Positions 1 through 8,800 of a DNA stretch of 64,000 nt are shown here, one piece after another (the first letter of the stretch is position 1; each line of letters starts with the position of its first letter). Source of the stretch: an uncultured Candidatus Saccharibacteria bacterium (GTDB lineage: Bacteria > Patescibacteriota > Saccharimonadia > Saccharimonadales > Saccharimonadaceae); NCBI GenBank assembly GCA_937889535.1, contig CALBZW010000011.1:143411-207410 (forward strand), given 5' to 3'. The notes under the pieces were generated by a model. The model saw only the letters and a list, made by a program, of their open reading frames with translations. It was not told the DNA's origin and did not search any database. Position numbers and translations under genes: made by a program.

Positions 1-194
1 TTTTTCAGCTCATCGACAATCTGGATAAGAAATTGCTCAAATTTTTGACCAGAGATCGGGCAAATTTCAAAATAATTAAGACAATTTTTCAGAACTTCGG
101 CAATTTCGGGCGGGATTGGGGTTTTCGCGATATTGAGCGTTTGGTCGATGTCAAATGCTAAAATTCGCTTGTGATTGGTTGGGGTTTGATACAT
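1..194 (-). CDS. HAD-IIB hydrolase, phosphomannomutase-like (partial)
   Basis: Partial gene; the C-terminal part lies beyond the window's left edge. The first 64 residues are visible. They start at an ATG (192-194) with a strong Shine-Dalgarno GGAGG at 200-204. Residues 14-19 read FDIDQT, which is HAD motif I with the nucleophile and general acid aspartates. A later ISGQKFEQF stretch is like the region after the motif-I helix in eukaryotic-type phosphomannomutases and other HAD-IIB sugar phosphatases. The likely role is phosphosugar hydrolysis or isomerisation in the cytoplasm. The family is clear from motif I; the substrate is inferred only from the weak PMM-like look. Confidence 0.6.
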   Translation of the reverse strand, partial: MYQTPTNHKRILAFDIDQTLNIAKTPIPPEIAEVLKNCLNYFEICPISGQKFEQFLIQIVDELK

Positions 195-224
195 ATTTTC
201 CTCCGAAATTATTTTGGTATGGGC

Positions 225-253
225 TTGACGAATGTTTTGTGTATTGTTAAAAT
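225..253 (+). promoter_or_regulatory. Sigma-70-type promoter
   Basis: TTGACG at 225-230 and TAAAAT at 248-253 are separated by exactly 17 bp. It reads into a hairpin terminator (274-307) and has no gene directly behind it, so it may make a very short RNA of about 45 nt or act as an upstream promoter of the next gene. Confidence 0.5.
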
Positions 254-273
254 GGGACTATAAGTTTTTATTT

Positions 274-307
274 GTTGTTCTTAGTCTTGCGGCTGAGAAC
301 AACTTTT
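274..307 (+). terminator. Intrinsic terminator or attenuator hairpin
   Basis: An 11-bp stem (274-284 with 293-303, one G-U pair) is followed by TTTTATTT. Two smaller hairpins (CTCCA/TGGAG and AGTCA/TGACT) follow at about 316-355. The rest of the 205-595 gap holds only the promoter at 512-540; I see no gene in it. Confidence 0.6.
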
Positions 308-511
308 ATTTCGGAGACTCCAGATTGGAGCTCGAAAGTCAGTTTGACTCTACTCATACTCACCCCTTCCACATTTTAATTTACTAAAGTTTTATCGACC
401 TTAGTTCGTCTTGCCCATGCGTTCATGCTAGCAGAACAAAAAATAAAAGTAAACCCCTAGGGTTGATAAGTTGCAAAAATATGTTTTCGTATAGTTTTTC
501 CAGGGTTATAG

Positions 512-540
512 TTGACATTTTTGATAAAGTGTGCTATAAT
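512..540 (+). promoter_or_regulatory. Consensus promoter of the 596 gene
   Basis: TTGACA at 512-517 and TATAAT at 535-540 with a 17-bp spacer and an extended TGn element directly before the -10. It lies 55 bp upstream of the start at 596, so this gene, unlike many here, has a leader with a Shine-Dalgarno. Confidence 0.85.
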
Positions 541-595
541 GGAGAGTAGAGGGCTGGGGGATTCCCCTGGTACATATTAAAAGGAGGTGGTTGTC

Positions 596-1147
596 TTGAA
601 GAGGCAATCGAAGTTGTTATATGAATCGGCAAATATTCTCTGCTGGTTTCGGACTATTGTAAGCGTAGTGTTAGCTCTGATTTCTCGGGCGAGCGTGGCG
701 TTTGCAGTGTTGTTCGCGTTGGCGTTCATTAGTGACGCCCTGGATGGTTGGTGTTATCGGAAATTTGCGAAAGAGCGACCATACCAGCACTGGTTTAATC
801 GACTACCAATCACAATGGATCCGATTGCGGATTTCTTCCTTGTAGGAGGAGGGATCATCCATGTTATGGATGATAAGCCCAGGGGCTTAGTTTGTTTTAT
901 CGGAATGGCAATCGTGATGCTACTTTGGAGTGTAGTCGGCGGGCGAACAACTGGCAAATTGTACACTGTATTGATGACTGGACTGACGTATTACTGGTTT
1001 GTCATGATGGTAATAACAGTGGTTCTGGTCTGGCGTCATGATGGCGGTCCATGCTGGCCAATCGGCTTTATTGTAACTATTGTTAGTTTTTATGCCATCT
1101 GGTTCAAAACGAGAGTGAAGAACCGGACAATCCGTAGAAGGGGGTAA
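596..1147 (+). CDS. CDP-alcohol phosphatidyltransferase family membrane protein
   Basis: Integral membrane enzyme family that swaps the CMP of a CDP-alcohol for another alcohol in phospholipid synthesis. The diagnostic signature is present in divergent form: SDALDGWCYR followed about 17 residues later by TMDPIADFF, matching the DxxDG...DxxxD metal-binding motif. Several hydrophobic segments span the rest of the roughly 183 residues. A GTG at 587 touches the AGGAGG, so I take the TTG at 596, which has proper spacing. It is followed 5 bp later by the 1153 gene, probably cotranscribed from the promoter at 512-540. The lipid head group cannot be told from sequence. The family call is fairly safe. 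Confidence 0.7.
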   Translation: MKRQSKLLYESANILCWFRTIVSVVLALISRASVAFAVLFALAFISDALDGWCYRKFAKERPYQHWFNRLPITMDPIADFFLVGGGIIHVMDDKPRGLVCFIGMAIVMLLWSVVGGRTTGKLYTVLMTGLTYYWFVMMVITVVLVWRHDGGPCWPIGFIVTIVSFYAIWFKTRVKNRTIRRRG

Positions 1148-1152
1148 AATGG

Positions 1153-1935
1153 ATGAGAATTTTTATTGCTGCTTTAATGATTAACGCATTGAGTTTTATG
1201 GTGATGCGGATTTATTGGCGATTAACTGGGAAACTGAGTGCGGAGATTGTATTCCCGCGGCAGAAATTCCGCACGGAGGATGAGGATGGAGTGATATTCT
1301 TGTCGGCGGGAAATCTGGCGCAGCCGCGCAAAGCCTTTGAGTTTTTGTATTCGAAACTGAGGCGCAAACAGTATGCGTTTCTGGAGTTCAAGATGATCGG
1401 CTGGAGCGCACGAGAGACGGCGAGAGCAATCGCGAAGGCAGTTTGGCCGGGCAACCGGGTGACAATGTATGCGATTTCGGTCGGAGACCACGTGGCGAGA
1501 TATCTTGATGAGTCGCCAGCTCTGACGCAACTGCAGATCTACACGATTAACCCGTGTCCATGCCGGAGAGCCGTGCGAAAAGAGCTGAGAATATTGCTAA
1601 CCGTAGCGGCGCCGATTTTCTGGGTATTATGCCATATGATAGGCTGGCTAAGCGTTATACCGTTCATCCCGGCGACTGGCGGTAAATATTCGCTGGTACT
1701 GTTGGCAGACCAGTATATGACGATTGCTTTTGATGAACCTCCGATAATTTATGCTCCTCATACGCAGGGAGTAATCTTGAGTGCAGCGGATGAGCTGCTG
1801 GATAATGATTATCTGGAGCAGGTATTTGCAGACCAGAAGATCGCAAGAGTGCCGACACACCACGGTGATACCGTCGGGATGGCGTTCGAGTATCTGCGTG
1901 GAGTAGAGAAGTTGCTGGAACTTCCAGAAGAATAA
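1153..1935 (+). CDS. Alpha/beta-hydrolase-like protein
   Basis: 260-residue protein starting with a hydrophobic N-terminal segment (about residues 1-20), so probably membrane anchored. It has an alternating strand/helix pattern, a possible nucleophile elbow (YAISVGDHVA) and a late histidine in HHGDTVG, which together suggest an alpha/beta-hydrolase fold. A second hydrophobic stretch lies near residues 150-175. The protein at 42617-43429 has the same size and arrangement, hinting at a lineage-specific family. The canonical GxSxG is imperfect, so catalytic activity is uncertain. It sits 5 bp after the CDP-alcohol transferase and ends at a terminator at 1943-1970. Confidence 0.4.
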   Translation: MRIFIAALMINALSFMVMRIYWRLTGKLSAEIVFPRQKFRTEDEDGVIFLSAGNLAQPRKAFEFLYSKLRRKQYAFLEFKMIGWSARETARAIAKAVWPGNRVTMYAISVGDHVARYLDESPALTQLQIYTINPCPCRRAVRKELRILLTVAAPIFWVLCHMIGWLSVIPFIPATGGKYSLVLLADQYMTIAFDEPPIIYAPHTQGVILSAADELLDNDYLEQVFADQKIARVPTHHGDTVGMAFEYLRGVEKLLELPEE

Positions 1936-1942
1936 AACCAGC

Positions 1943-1970
1943 CGGCTGCTTGTCATGAGCGGCCGTTTTT
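1943..1970 (+). terminator. Intrinsic terminator
   Basis: An 8-bp stem (943-950 with 958-965 of this kilobase) and a TTTTT tail. The -10 of tyrS (1975-1980) follows within 5 bp, so termination of one unit and start of the next are packed together. Confidence 0.7.
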
Positions 1971-1987
1971 ATGCTATAATTATAGGT

Positions 1988-3199
1988 ATGAAATTATCAG
2001 AAGAACTTATTTGGCGCGGATTTGCGGCCGAAACTACAATCAAAGACCCAGCAGAACTTGATACGAGGGCGTCAAAGAAGTTTTATTGGGGGGCAGATCC
2101 GTCGGCTGATTCCCTGACAATTGGAAATTTGGCGGCAGCGATGATGTGCGCGTGTTTTGTGCGGCACGGGTATGAGCCGTATCTGCTGGTCGGAGGAGCG
2201 ACAGGACAGATTGGTGACCCGAAAGATAACGGGGAGCGAGATCTGAAGTCACTAGAAGAGGTTGAGCATAACAAGGCCTGCATCGCGGCGCAGATGAAGA
2301 ATGTAGTCAAGAGTGATAATCTGGTAATGGTCGATAATTACGACTGGTTTAAGGAGATGAATTACTTGACGTTCCTGCGCGAAGTTGGGAAGGTGTTTTC
2401 AATGACGCAGCTCCTCGACCGGCAGTTCGTCCAGAATCGGATTGGCGAGGGCGGAAGTGGGATTTCGTATGCAGAGTTCTCGTATACACTGATTCAGGGA
2501 TATGATTTCTTGCATTTGTACCGGACGTACGGGATTGATTTGCAACTCTGCGGGGCGGACCAATTCGGAAACTGTTCGAGCGGAATTCATCTAATCAAGC
2601 GACTGGAGGGAGCAACAGCGGATGCTTGGAGCACACCACTGATAATTGACCCGGCGACGGGGCGGAAGTTCGGAAAATCAGAAGGTAATGCAGTGTGGCT
2701 GGACAGCAAAAAGACATCGGTGTTCGACTTCTATCAGTTTTGGATGAATCAGCCGGATAGCTCGGTAGAGTATTTGATGAAGATTTATACGTTGCTTTCT
2801 CGAGAAGAGGTTGAGGAAATTATGCGGGAGCAGGCTTTGGCGCCGGAAAAGAGGATGGCGCAGAGGGCGCTGGCGAAGGGCGTAACGGAAGTCGTGCATG
2901 GAGAGCAGGCGACCGAAGCGGTGATTGCGCTCAGTGAGAGGTTGTTCACAGGTGGATTGAATGAGCTGACGGAAGACGAGATTGCGGAGATGGGGCAGTA
3001 TCTAGCACAGGGGCAGATGGGCCGGAAGCTGTTTGATTTGCTGGTGGAGACCGGGTTGTGTGCAAGCAAGGGGGAGGCGAGGAAGTTGGCGAGCGCGGGG
3101 GCGATTAGCGTAAACGGGGTAAAAGTGACCGAGGATACGGTCGTTGACCAGGTGGCGTTGCTGAAACGGGGTAAAAATAAGTTTGCGGTCGTAATGTAG
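1988..3199 (+). CDS. tyrS: Tyrosyl-tRNA synthetase
   Basis: Charges tRNA-Tyr with tyrosine in the cytoplasm. It has the class I Rossmann core with a HIGH-like LTIGNL motif about 48 residues in, the tyrosine pocket region GGATGQIGDP, a KMSKS-type loop FGKSEGNAVWL about residue 229, and a C-terminal S4 RNA-binding domain (GLCASKGEARKLASAGAISVNG). The length of 403 residues is normal for bacterial TyrS. An upstream in-frame start at 1955 would lie inside the promoter; TATAAT at 1975-1980 ends 7 nt before the ATG at 1988, so I choose that start and predict a leaderless mRNA. Confidence 0.97.
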   Translation: MKLSEELIWRGFAAETTIKDPAELDTRASKKFYWGADPSADSLTIGNLAAAMMCACFVRHGYEPYLLVGGATGQIGDPKDNGERDLKSLEEVEHNKACIAAQMKNVVKSDNLVMVDNYDWFKEMNYLTFLREVGKVFSMTQLLDRQFVQNRIGEGGSGISYAEFSYTLIQGYDFLHLYRTYGIDLQLCGADQFGNCSSGIHLIKRLEGATADAWSTPLIIDPATGRKFGKSEGNAVWLDSKKTSVFDFYQFWMNQPDSSVEYLMKIYTLLSREEVEEIMREQALAPEKRMAQRALAKGVTEVVHGEQATEAVIALSERLFTGGLNELTEDEIAEMGQYLAQGQMGRKLFDLLVETGLCASKGEARKLASAGAISVNGVKVTEDTVVDQVALLKRGKNKFAVVM

Positions 3200-3259
3200 G
3201 CCGCCCATACTTCTATTGTAGCACAGATTTTGATTTTTGTCAATGGATGGGGTGCGTAG

Positions 3260-3288
3260 TTGACAATTTTGAGCTACTGATGTATAAT
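3260..3288 (+). promoter_or_regulatory. Consensus promoter of the 3332 gene
   Basis: TTGACA at 3260-3265 and TATAAT at 3283-3288, 17-bp spacer. The transcript has a leader of about 35 nt with an AAAGAGGTGAG Shine-Dalgarno. Confidence 0.8.
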
Positions 3289-3331
3289 AGAATAGTCACA
3301 TGTTGGGGGTCTCGAGAAAGAGGTGAGTTCT

Positions 3332-3835
3332 TTGAAGTATGCAATAGTTTTGGATTTTGGATATCCTAATGACCCGGAGGAGATTTCCAGTATTACAGAT
3401 TTGGCGCAATGTGCGCAGAGAAATTACTGGAAAGATGATGACGCTGTGGTTTTGGCACAATCTTGCACTTATGAGCATCTGATGAAAGGCGACTTGTTCC
3501 CGAAAGGAAAGTTATTAAGGATTAATGTCGGACAGTCAAACACGAATGGCCTGGAAGAGGGTGGTTCATATCATGTCCTAAAAAGGGCGAGTGAAATGAT
3601 TGCAGAAAGAGGCGATAGCTACGCAGAAACAGAGGTAGAAATAGTGGCGCATAAGTTACATCTGCCGCGCGTAATGAAGCAGGCTGAGCTTTTTAACCTA
3701 AAGGTAAGGCCAAGCAAGAATTTACCGACTAATCTCTATCCAACGGCAGCACAATGGTGGTGCCGTAAGAAATACCTCTGGTATTTCCGGGAAATCGTGG
3801 GTTATATTCCACTCAAACTGAGTGGGCAACTTTGA
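3332..3835 (+). CDS. DUF218 (YdcF/SanA-like) family protein, divergent
   Basis: 167-residue protein. It begins with a strand ending in a small-residue turn (AIVLDFGYPNDP), then DAVVLAQS, and near the end IVAHKLHLPRVMKQAELF followed by LKVRP. This last part resembles the DUF218 block in which a histidine/arginine pair (xHxxRa) precedes a helix and a strand. A Trp-rich tail (LWYFREIVGYI) also fits the C-terminal pattern of that family. DUF218 proteins are linked to envelope metabolism, but no reaction is firmly established. GTG at 3323 abuts the Shine-Dalgarno, so TTG at 3332 is the better start. Family assignment is by pattern only. Confidence 0.5.
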   Translation: MKYAIVLDFGYPNDPEEISSITDLAQCAQRNYWKDDDAVVLAQSCTYEHLMKGDLFPKGKLLRINVGQSNTNGLEEGGSYHVLKRASEMIAERGDSYAETEVEIVAHKLHLPRVMKQAELFNLKVRPSKNLPTNLYPTAAQWWCRKKYLWYFREIVGYIPLKLSGQL

Positions 3836-3853
3836 TATCCAAAACAATAATAT

Positions 3854-3881
3854 GAGCGTCCGGCTTTTATAGCGGGCGCTC
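3854..3881 (+). terminator. Hairpin terminator, weak T tail
   Basis: Stem of nine pairs (3854-3862 with 3873-3881) followed by TTCAATT. It separates the DUF218-like gene from the PBP gene. Confidence 0.5.
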
Positions 3882-3964
3882 TTCAATTATGACAGGAAAG
3901 TGATTTTTGGGAACTTTGGGCGCAGAAAAGTAGTTTTTATGCTATTTGTGCTATAATTGAAAGT

Positions 3965-6679
3965 ATGGACAAAACTGCGAAAAAATCGAAAGATAAGTCC
4001 TCAAAGCGAGGAAACATGGGGGTTTATTCTAGTTTAGTGGCCGACCGGACGAAAAAATTGGTCAAATCGGCAAGTAATAAAGTCAAGAACGGCGGCAAGA
4101 AAAAAACGACGGAAAATCCGAAGTTGAAGCCATTGCCAAGGGAACAGCCGGCGCGGTTTTTTGCGCATTTTCGCTGGGAGCGAATTAAGGCGTATTGGTT
4201 CTCGAAGGCGGGGGCGAAGAGGATTGGAAAGATTTTTGCGGCGTGTTGTTTGATTGGGATTATCGCAGTTGGAGCTTTGTTTGTCTATTATAAAAATCAG
4301 TTAAAAGAGATTCAGCTGAACGATTTGACGATCTCGGAGACGGTGAATACTTATCTTGACCGGAACGGGATCGTACTCTGGGAGGATAAAGGCGACGCGG
4401 ATTATCGCTTGGTCGTAGAGGAAGGTGATATTGCGACGTACGCGCGGCAAGCGACGGTGGCAATTGAGGATCGGAATTTCTATAATCACCCAGGTGTGGA
4501 TATCGGGGCTTTGATGCGGGCGACACTGTCAACGCTGACTGGGCGCGGGGTGCAGGGTGGTTCGACTCTGACGCAACAGTTAATTAAACAGATTTATTTC
4601 TCAGATGAGGCGGCGAGTGCGAACCGTGGCGGTATTGCGCGCAAGGTAAAAGAGTTGATTCTGTCGATTGAGCTAGAGAAGATGTACAGCAAAGAACAGA
4701 TCATCACGATGTATCTGAATGAGTCTCCGTATGGTGGGCGCAGGAATGGGATTGAGAGTGCAGCACAGACGTATTTCGGGAAGAGTGCGAAGGAGTTGAA
4801 TTTGGCTGAGTCGGCGCTGCTGGCGGCGATTCCGAACAACCCGGCGATTTTGAACCCGTATAACGAAGCGGGAAATGAGGCGTTGATCCAGAGGCAGCAC
4901 AAAGTCCTAGATGATATGGTTGAGATGGGATATATTAACAGTGATGAAGCAAAAGCGGCGAAGGAAGTGGCAATTCTAGACCAGATTCAGCCAGAGTCGA
5001 ATCAGTATGACAATATCAAGGCGCCACATTTTGTGCTTGAGGTACGGGATCAACTAGAGGAGAAATATGGGATTCAGTTCATGCGAACTGGAGGTTATAC
5101 GATCACAACGTCACTGGACTACCGCGCGCAAGAGATGGCAGAACGAGCTGTAGCGAATGGTGCACAGTTGACTTACCTAAATAATAGCGATAATATTGCC
5201 CTGGCATCGGTGGACGTAGAAACTGGGCAAGTGTTGGCGATGGTAGGGTCAATTGATTGGAACACGCCAGTGTATGGAGAGGTGAATGCGGCAGTATCAG
5301 ACCTTGAGCCAGGCTCGTCGATTAAGCCGCTACTGGATTATACGCCACTGTTCTCGCTGACAGGCGATCAGGTGTATGGACCGGGGTCGATTCTGAAAGA
5401 TGAAAATATTGATAGTATATATTGTGCAGGTTATACGGGCGGAGACTGTGCGTTGAGGAACTTTAGTGGTAGATTTTACGGGAATTTGACCGCGAGACAG
5501 TCGCTAGGTAACTCACTGAATATTGGTGCGGTGAAAGCATTGGCGCTCGCAGGGATTGATAACGCGCTGGAAATCTTGCATGGGTTAGGTGATAAGAGCT
5601 ACTGCGCTGGAAATACAACGGCTGGTTTGTCGATGGCAATCGGTAGCGGTTGTATGGTGAAGCCGATTGAACACGCAAATGCGTATGCTTCGATTGCGCG
5701 CGGTGGCGTATATCGCGAATTGGCGTATGTGCTAGAGGTTAAGGACTCAAGTGGTAAGACCCTCGAAAAATGGGAGGATGAGGACGGCGAACGAGTTGTC
5801 GACGAGCAGGTAGCATATGAGATTGCAGATATCATGGGTGACCACAGTGCGCGCAGAATTATGTTTGGTGACACTTCAAGCATGTTCGGATTTAATATTC
5901 CGGGAGTCTGGACGGGCAGCAAAACCGGTACGACGACAACAACAAATAGCGCGGTGGCGAAGGATAACTGGATGGCGAGCTTCTCGACGGCGATTGCAAC
6001 AGTGATTTGGAATGGTCGACATGATGGGTCGGGGCTGTCTAGTAGCTTGAATAACGTCGTGCGGCGAGTGATGGCAGATTATATGGAGCCAGTACATAAA
6101 GAACTGTATGCGAGCGAAGGCAAATGGAAATCGGGTGACCAGCCCGTGAAGCCGGCGGGGATCCAGACTCTGACGATTAACGGCGTAACTGACATCTGGC
6201 CGAGTTGGTATAACTCAAAAAAATCTGGGGTGCAATCTGAAAGTGTAGCCTTTAACAAAGAAAATGGTCTGCGTGCCGCGGATTGTACCCCCGAAAGCAA
6301 GCGGATTTCGGTGGAAGTAACAAGATCAAAAGACCCGGTGTCAGGCGTAGAGATTCTGAATGTGCCGGATGGGTATAATTATGATGAGTTTGACCCTTGT
6401 GAGAATACGACGGCAGACGTGCATCCGTCAGTGAGTATTAGTAAGGTGGCGTCGGGAGATGCGTCGTACCTGAACATTACGCTCGCCAAGGGGACGTATG
6501 ATCTGAAGAGTTATAAGATTACGGTTGACGGTGAAGTAGTCGATAGCGGTAGTGCAACGGTTGGGACGATACATCAAGCGTTGGCTGGTGGCGAAAAATT
6601 GGTAGTGGTAGAGGTGACTGATACCAAGGGGAACACAACGCGCAAGACGTATGAACTGGGCGGCGGGGAGGACGACTAG
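3965..6679 (+). CDS. Class A penicillin-binding protein (peptidoglycan glycosyltransferase/transpeptidase)
   Basis: Bifunctional cell-wall enzyme that polymerises lipid II glycan and cross-links the peptides outside the membrane. A basic cytoplasmic N-terminus (about 95 residues) precedes one membrane helix, then a GT51 domain with the catalytic EDRNFYNHPGVD and GGSTLTQQLIKQ motifs. The transpeptidase domain has SSIK (in PGSSIKPL), SLN (GNSLN) and KTG (GSKTGTTT). The last 200 or so residues form an extra beta-rich tail ending in Ig-like sequence. The total of 904 residues is long but normal for PBP1a types. TATAAT at 3952-3957 lies 7 nt before the ATG, so the mRNA is probably leaderless. Confidence 0.95.
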   Translation: MDKTAKKSKDKSSKRGNMGVYSSLVADRTKKLVKSASNKVKNGGKKKTTENPKLKPLPREQPARFFAHFRWERIKAYWFSKAGAKRIGKIFAACCLIGIIAVGALFVYYKNQLKEIQLNDLTISETVNTYLDRNGIVLWEDKGDADYRLVVEEGDIATYARQATVAIEDRNFYNHPGVDIGALMRATLSTLTGRGVQGGSTLTQQLIKQIYFSDEAASANRGGIARKVKELILSIELEKMYSKEQIITMYLNESPYGGRRNGIESAAQTYFGKSAKELNLAESALLAAIPNNPAILNPYNEAGNEALIQRQHKVLDDMVEMGYINSDEAKAAKEVAILDQIQPESNQYDNIKAPHFVLEVRDQLEEKYGIQFMRTGGYTITTSLDYRAQEMAERAVANGAQLTYLNNSDNIALASVDVETGQVLAMVGSIDWNTPVYGEVNAAVSDLEPGSSIKPLLDYTPLFSLTGDQVYGPGSILKDENIDSIYCAGYTGGDCALRNFSGRFYGNLTARQSLGNSLNIGAVKALALAGIDNALEILHGLGDKSYCAGNTTAGLSMAIGSGCMVKPIEHANAYASIARGGVYRELAYVLEVKDSSGKTLEKWEDEDGERVVDEQVAYEIADIMGDHSARRIMFGDTSSMFGFNIPGVWTGSKTGTTTTTNSAVAKDNWMASFSTAIATVIWNGRHDGSGLSSSLNNVVRRVMADYMEPVHKELYASEGKWKSGDQPVKPAGIQTLTINGVTDIWPSWYNSKKSGVQSESVAFNKENGLRAADCTPESKRISVEVTRSKDPVSGVEILNVPDGYNYDEFDPCENTTADVHPSVSISKVASGDASYLNITLAKGTYDLKSYKITVDGEVVDSGSATVGTIHQALAGGEKLVVVEVTDTKGNTTRKTYELGGGEDD

Positions 6680-6699
6680 GTAGAAAAAGTCTAAGATGG

Positions 6700-6727
6700 C
6701 TATGGGAGCTCAGTTGAGTTCCCATAG
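6700..6727 (+). terminator. Intrinsic terminator between convergent genes
   Basis: A 13-bp near-perfect stem (6700-6712 with 6715-6727, one G-U) with T-rich flank TTGTTTGTGG. It can serve the PBP gene and, from the other side, the PIN-TRAM gene. Confidence 0.75.
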
Positions 6728-6745
6728 TTGTTTGTGGGTTTAAAC

Positions 6746-7501
6746 TTATGATTGTTTTTGGTTGGTTTTGCGAGTTTTGGTCTTAGTCTGGCGGGGAGTC
6801 TTGGAGGGCTTGGCGTTTGGAGTGAGTTTGGCGAACATCATTGTGCCAGCGGCAGTTTGGTTCAGACGCTCAAACTCAACTTCGACTTCCTTACCGATAT
6901 GGCTCTTAGCCTTGTCGACGACCACCATAGTGCCATCTTTCAGATAACCAACGCCCTGATTTGGGCCGCTACCAGTCGAAACGAGTTTGACCGTAGCGCG
7001 TTCGCCGGGCAAATATTCATTACGCAAGACAAGCGCAAGAGCGTTGAGATTGAGTACGTCTATGTGGCCGGTGGCGGCGACTTTTTGAAGATTGAAGTCG
7101 TTGGTCAAAATCGCGCCACGCCCGGCTTTTGCTAGCTCAAGGAGACGGTTGTCGACCGGGGTGTGGTCGAGCGGGTCGTCCAAAATCGTTAGATTAAAAT
7201 AGACGACCCGCTCCAGCTCGCGGATAGCATCAAGCCCAGCGCGGGCGCGCACACGCTTATCATGGTCTTTTCCGTCGGCGAGAAGCTGCAGTTCGGCAAT
7301 CACGCTGCGCGGGACGATCATTTCATCGCTCAAGAATCCAGTCTGCGCGACCGCGACCAACCGCGGATCCATCAAGGCGGAAGTGTCGACGTAAACCTTG
7401 CGTTTCTGGTTGCTGAGAAGCGGCTTTTGACGAGATTTTAACAATAGAATGCTAGTCTCGGCTAAAAGTAAAATCGTAATAATTAAAATTATAAAATCCA
7501 T
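6746..7501 (-). CDS. PIN-TRAM domain membrane protein (YacL-like)
   Basis: 251-residue protein with one N-terminal membrane helix, a PIN RNase domain and a TRAM domain, the arrangement of YacL-type proteins. PIN acidic residues are seen in VYVDTSALMDPR, in the IAELQ segment, and in VDNRLLELA and LTNDFNL. The TRAM part contains GVGYLKDGTMVVVDKA, a likely nucleic-acid-binding beta barrel. The first in-frame start would add 18 residues that overlap the promoter region; the ATG at 7501 has AAGGAAAAC before it and begins MDFIILIITILLL. It probably cuts or binds RNA at the membrane; the target is unknown. Confidence 0.85.
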   Translation of the reverse strand: MDFIILIITILLLAETSILLLKSRQKPLLSNQKRKVYVDTSALMDPRLVAVAQTGFLSDEMIVPRSVIAELQLLADGKDHDKRVRARAGLDAIRELERVVYFNLTILDDPLDHTPVDNRLLELAKAGRGAILTNDFNLQKVAATGHIDVLNLNALALVLRNEYLPGERATVKLVSTGSGPNQGVGYLKDGTMVVVDKAKSHIGKEVEVEFERLNQTAAGTMMFAKLTPNAKPSKTPRQTKTKTRKTNQKQS

Positions 7502-7627
7502 GTTTTCCTTATATTTATATTGTATAACAAGCGCAGATGTACGAGCAAAAGACAAAACAGTACGTCAAAATCTAGACCTCTAGGAGGTTATACTTTCATT
7601 ATAGCACACATGTTTAAAAATGTCAAA

Positions 7628-8800
7628 CTAAACATCGATCTGGTCGACACCGTATTCACGAGCGTACCTAGTATTCTCGGCGAGAACTTTTTCGTATTTT
7701 TCGACCAGATCATTGCGTTTTTCGAGTTTAGCGACATCAATCGCGAGGTGATACCTGGAGGCGCGATTCATACTCAGCATCTCAAACGGCGTCGTCGTAC
7801 TGCCCTTTTCGAGAAAGCCGTGAATCTTGAGGCGTTTCGTATCAGTGTAATTACTAAGAATTTGCCTCAGAGTCGCCGGATAGCCATGGAAATTAGCTAT
7901 AATCGGCTTGTCGGACGTAAAGAGCTCCTGGAACTTGCTCGGGCTAAGCTTACACTCGGTCGTGCCAATCGCTTCGTAAGACAGAGCTGAGATATTGACG
8001 AAGCGGAATTTCTTCTCCGGAAGGTCTTTGCGGAGAATCTCTATGGCTTTTAGGGCTTCGCAGGAGACAATATCGCCGGCGGCAGTAAAAATGTAATCGG
8101 GATTATCGTCCGAAGCAAAATCGAAGATACTAGCACCACCTTGACTAAATTGATCATCAGCCTGATGCGAATCAAGCCAGCGAGGCTGGTCGGTTTTGTT
8201 AAATGTTGTAAGATTTACAACATTTGTCGAACGCATCATATAGATAAAGCTGGCTTCGGCCGCAACATCATCAACCGGGAAGAGACAGTTCGCATGATTG
8301 CTCGGGATACTGAGCAGCGTAGAAATCAGGGCTGGGGATTGATGGGTGAAGCCATTGTGATCTTGGCGCCAACAGGTACTGGTCGAGAGGAAATTTGCAG
8401 CGGGGTAATCTGGGCGCCATTTCACGCCGGCAGATTGGTCGAGGAATTTCAGATGCTGGAGAATCTGCGCGGTGATGATAGCGAAAAAAGCTTCATAACT
8501 CGTCATGACGGCAGGTTCGCCAGCGACGAGGTGACCGACCATACAAGCAAACAAGGCATTCTCGGAAAGCATCTCGACGATCCGACCATTCGCGGATTCG
8601 GGCAAATCGAATCCTTGGCGTGGGAGATTCCAAGCACGCTCAGAGACTTCGTAGACTGCGTCGAGCTTGTTACTAGTGGTTTCGTCAGGGGAAAAGAGAT
8701 AAAAGTCTTCGTGTTTCGACATGTAATCAGCCATGATAGCACCGATACTACGAGCTGGCGAGAATTTGTCCTTGCCGGGGTTATCAACAATGTCAATCAT
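7628..8800 (-). CDS. Phosphoketolase, C-terminal half (Pyr and C-terminal domains)
   Basis: Second part of xylulose-5-phosphate/fructose-6-phosphate phosphoketolase, which splits a sugar phosphate with inorganic phosphate into acetyl phosphate and an aldose phosphate, using thiamine diphosphate. Matching segments include FSPDETTSNKL, WRQDHNGFTHQSP and HGYPATLRQI. The ATG overlaps the TGA of the first half as ATGA (8797-8800), in another frame. It has its own Shine-Dalgarno AAAGGA about 8 nt upstream inside the preceding gene. In most bacteria one chain of about 790 residues carries both halves; here 362 and 390 residues are encoded separately, with a shortened linker at the domain border. The product feeds AckA at 61833-63026. 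Confidence 0.9.
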   Translation of the reverse strand: MIDIVDNPGKDKFSPARSIGAIMADYMSKHEDFYLFSPDETTSNKLDAVYEVSERAWNLPRQGFDLPESANGRIVEMLSENALFACMVGHLVAGEPAVMTSYEAFFAIITAQILQHLKFLDQSAGVKWRPDYPAANFLSTSTCWRQDHNGFTHQSPALISTLLSIPSNHANCLFPVDDVAAEASFIYMMRSTNVVNLTTFNKTDQPRWLDSHQADDQFSQGGASIFDFASDDNPDYIFTAAGDIVSCEALKAIEILRKDLPEKKFRFVNISALSYEAIGTTECKLSPSKFQELFTSDKPIIANFHGYPATLRQILSNYTDTKRLKIHGFLEKGSTTTPFEMLSMNRASRYHLAIDVAKLEKRNDLVEKYEKVLAENTRYAREYGVDQIDV

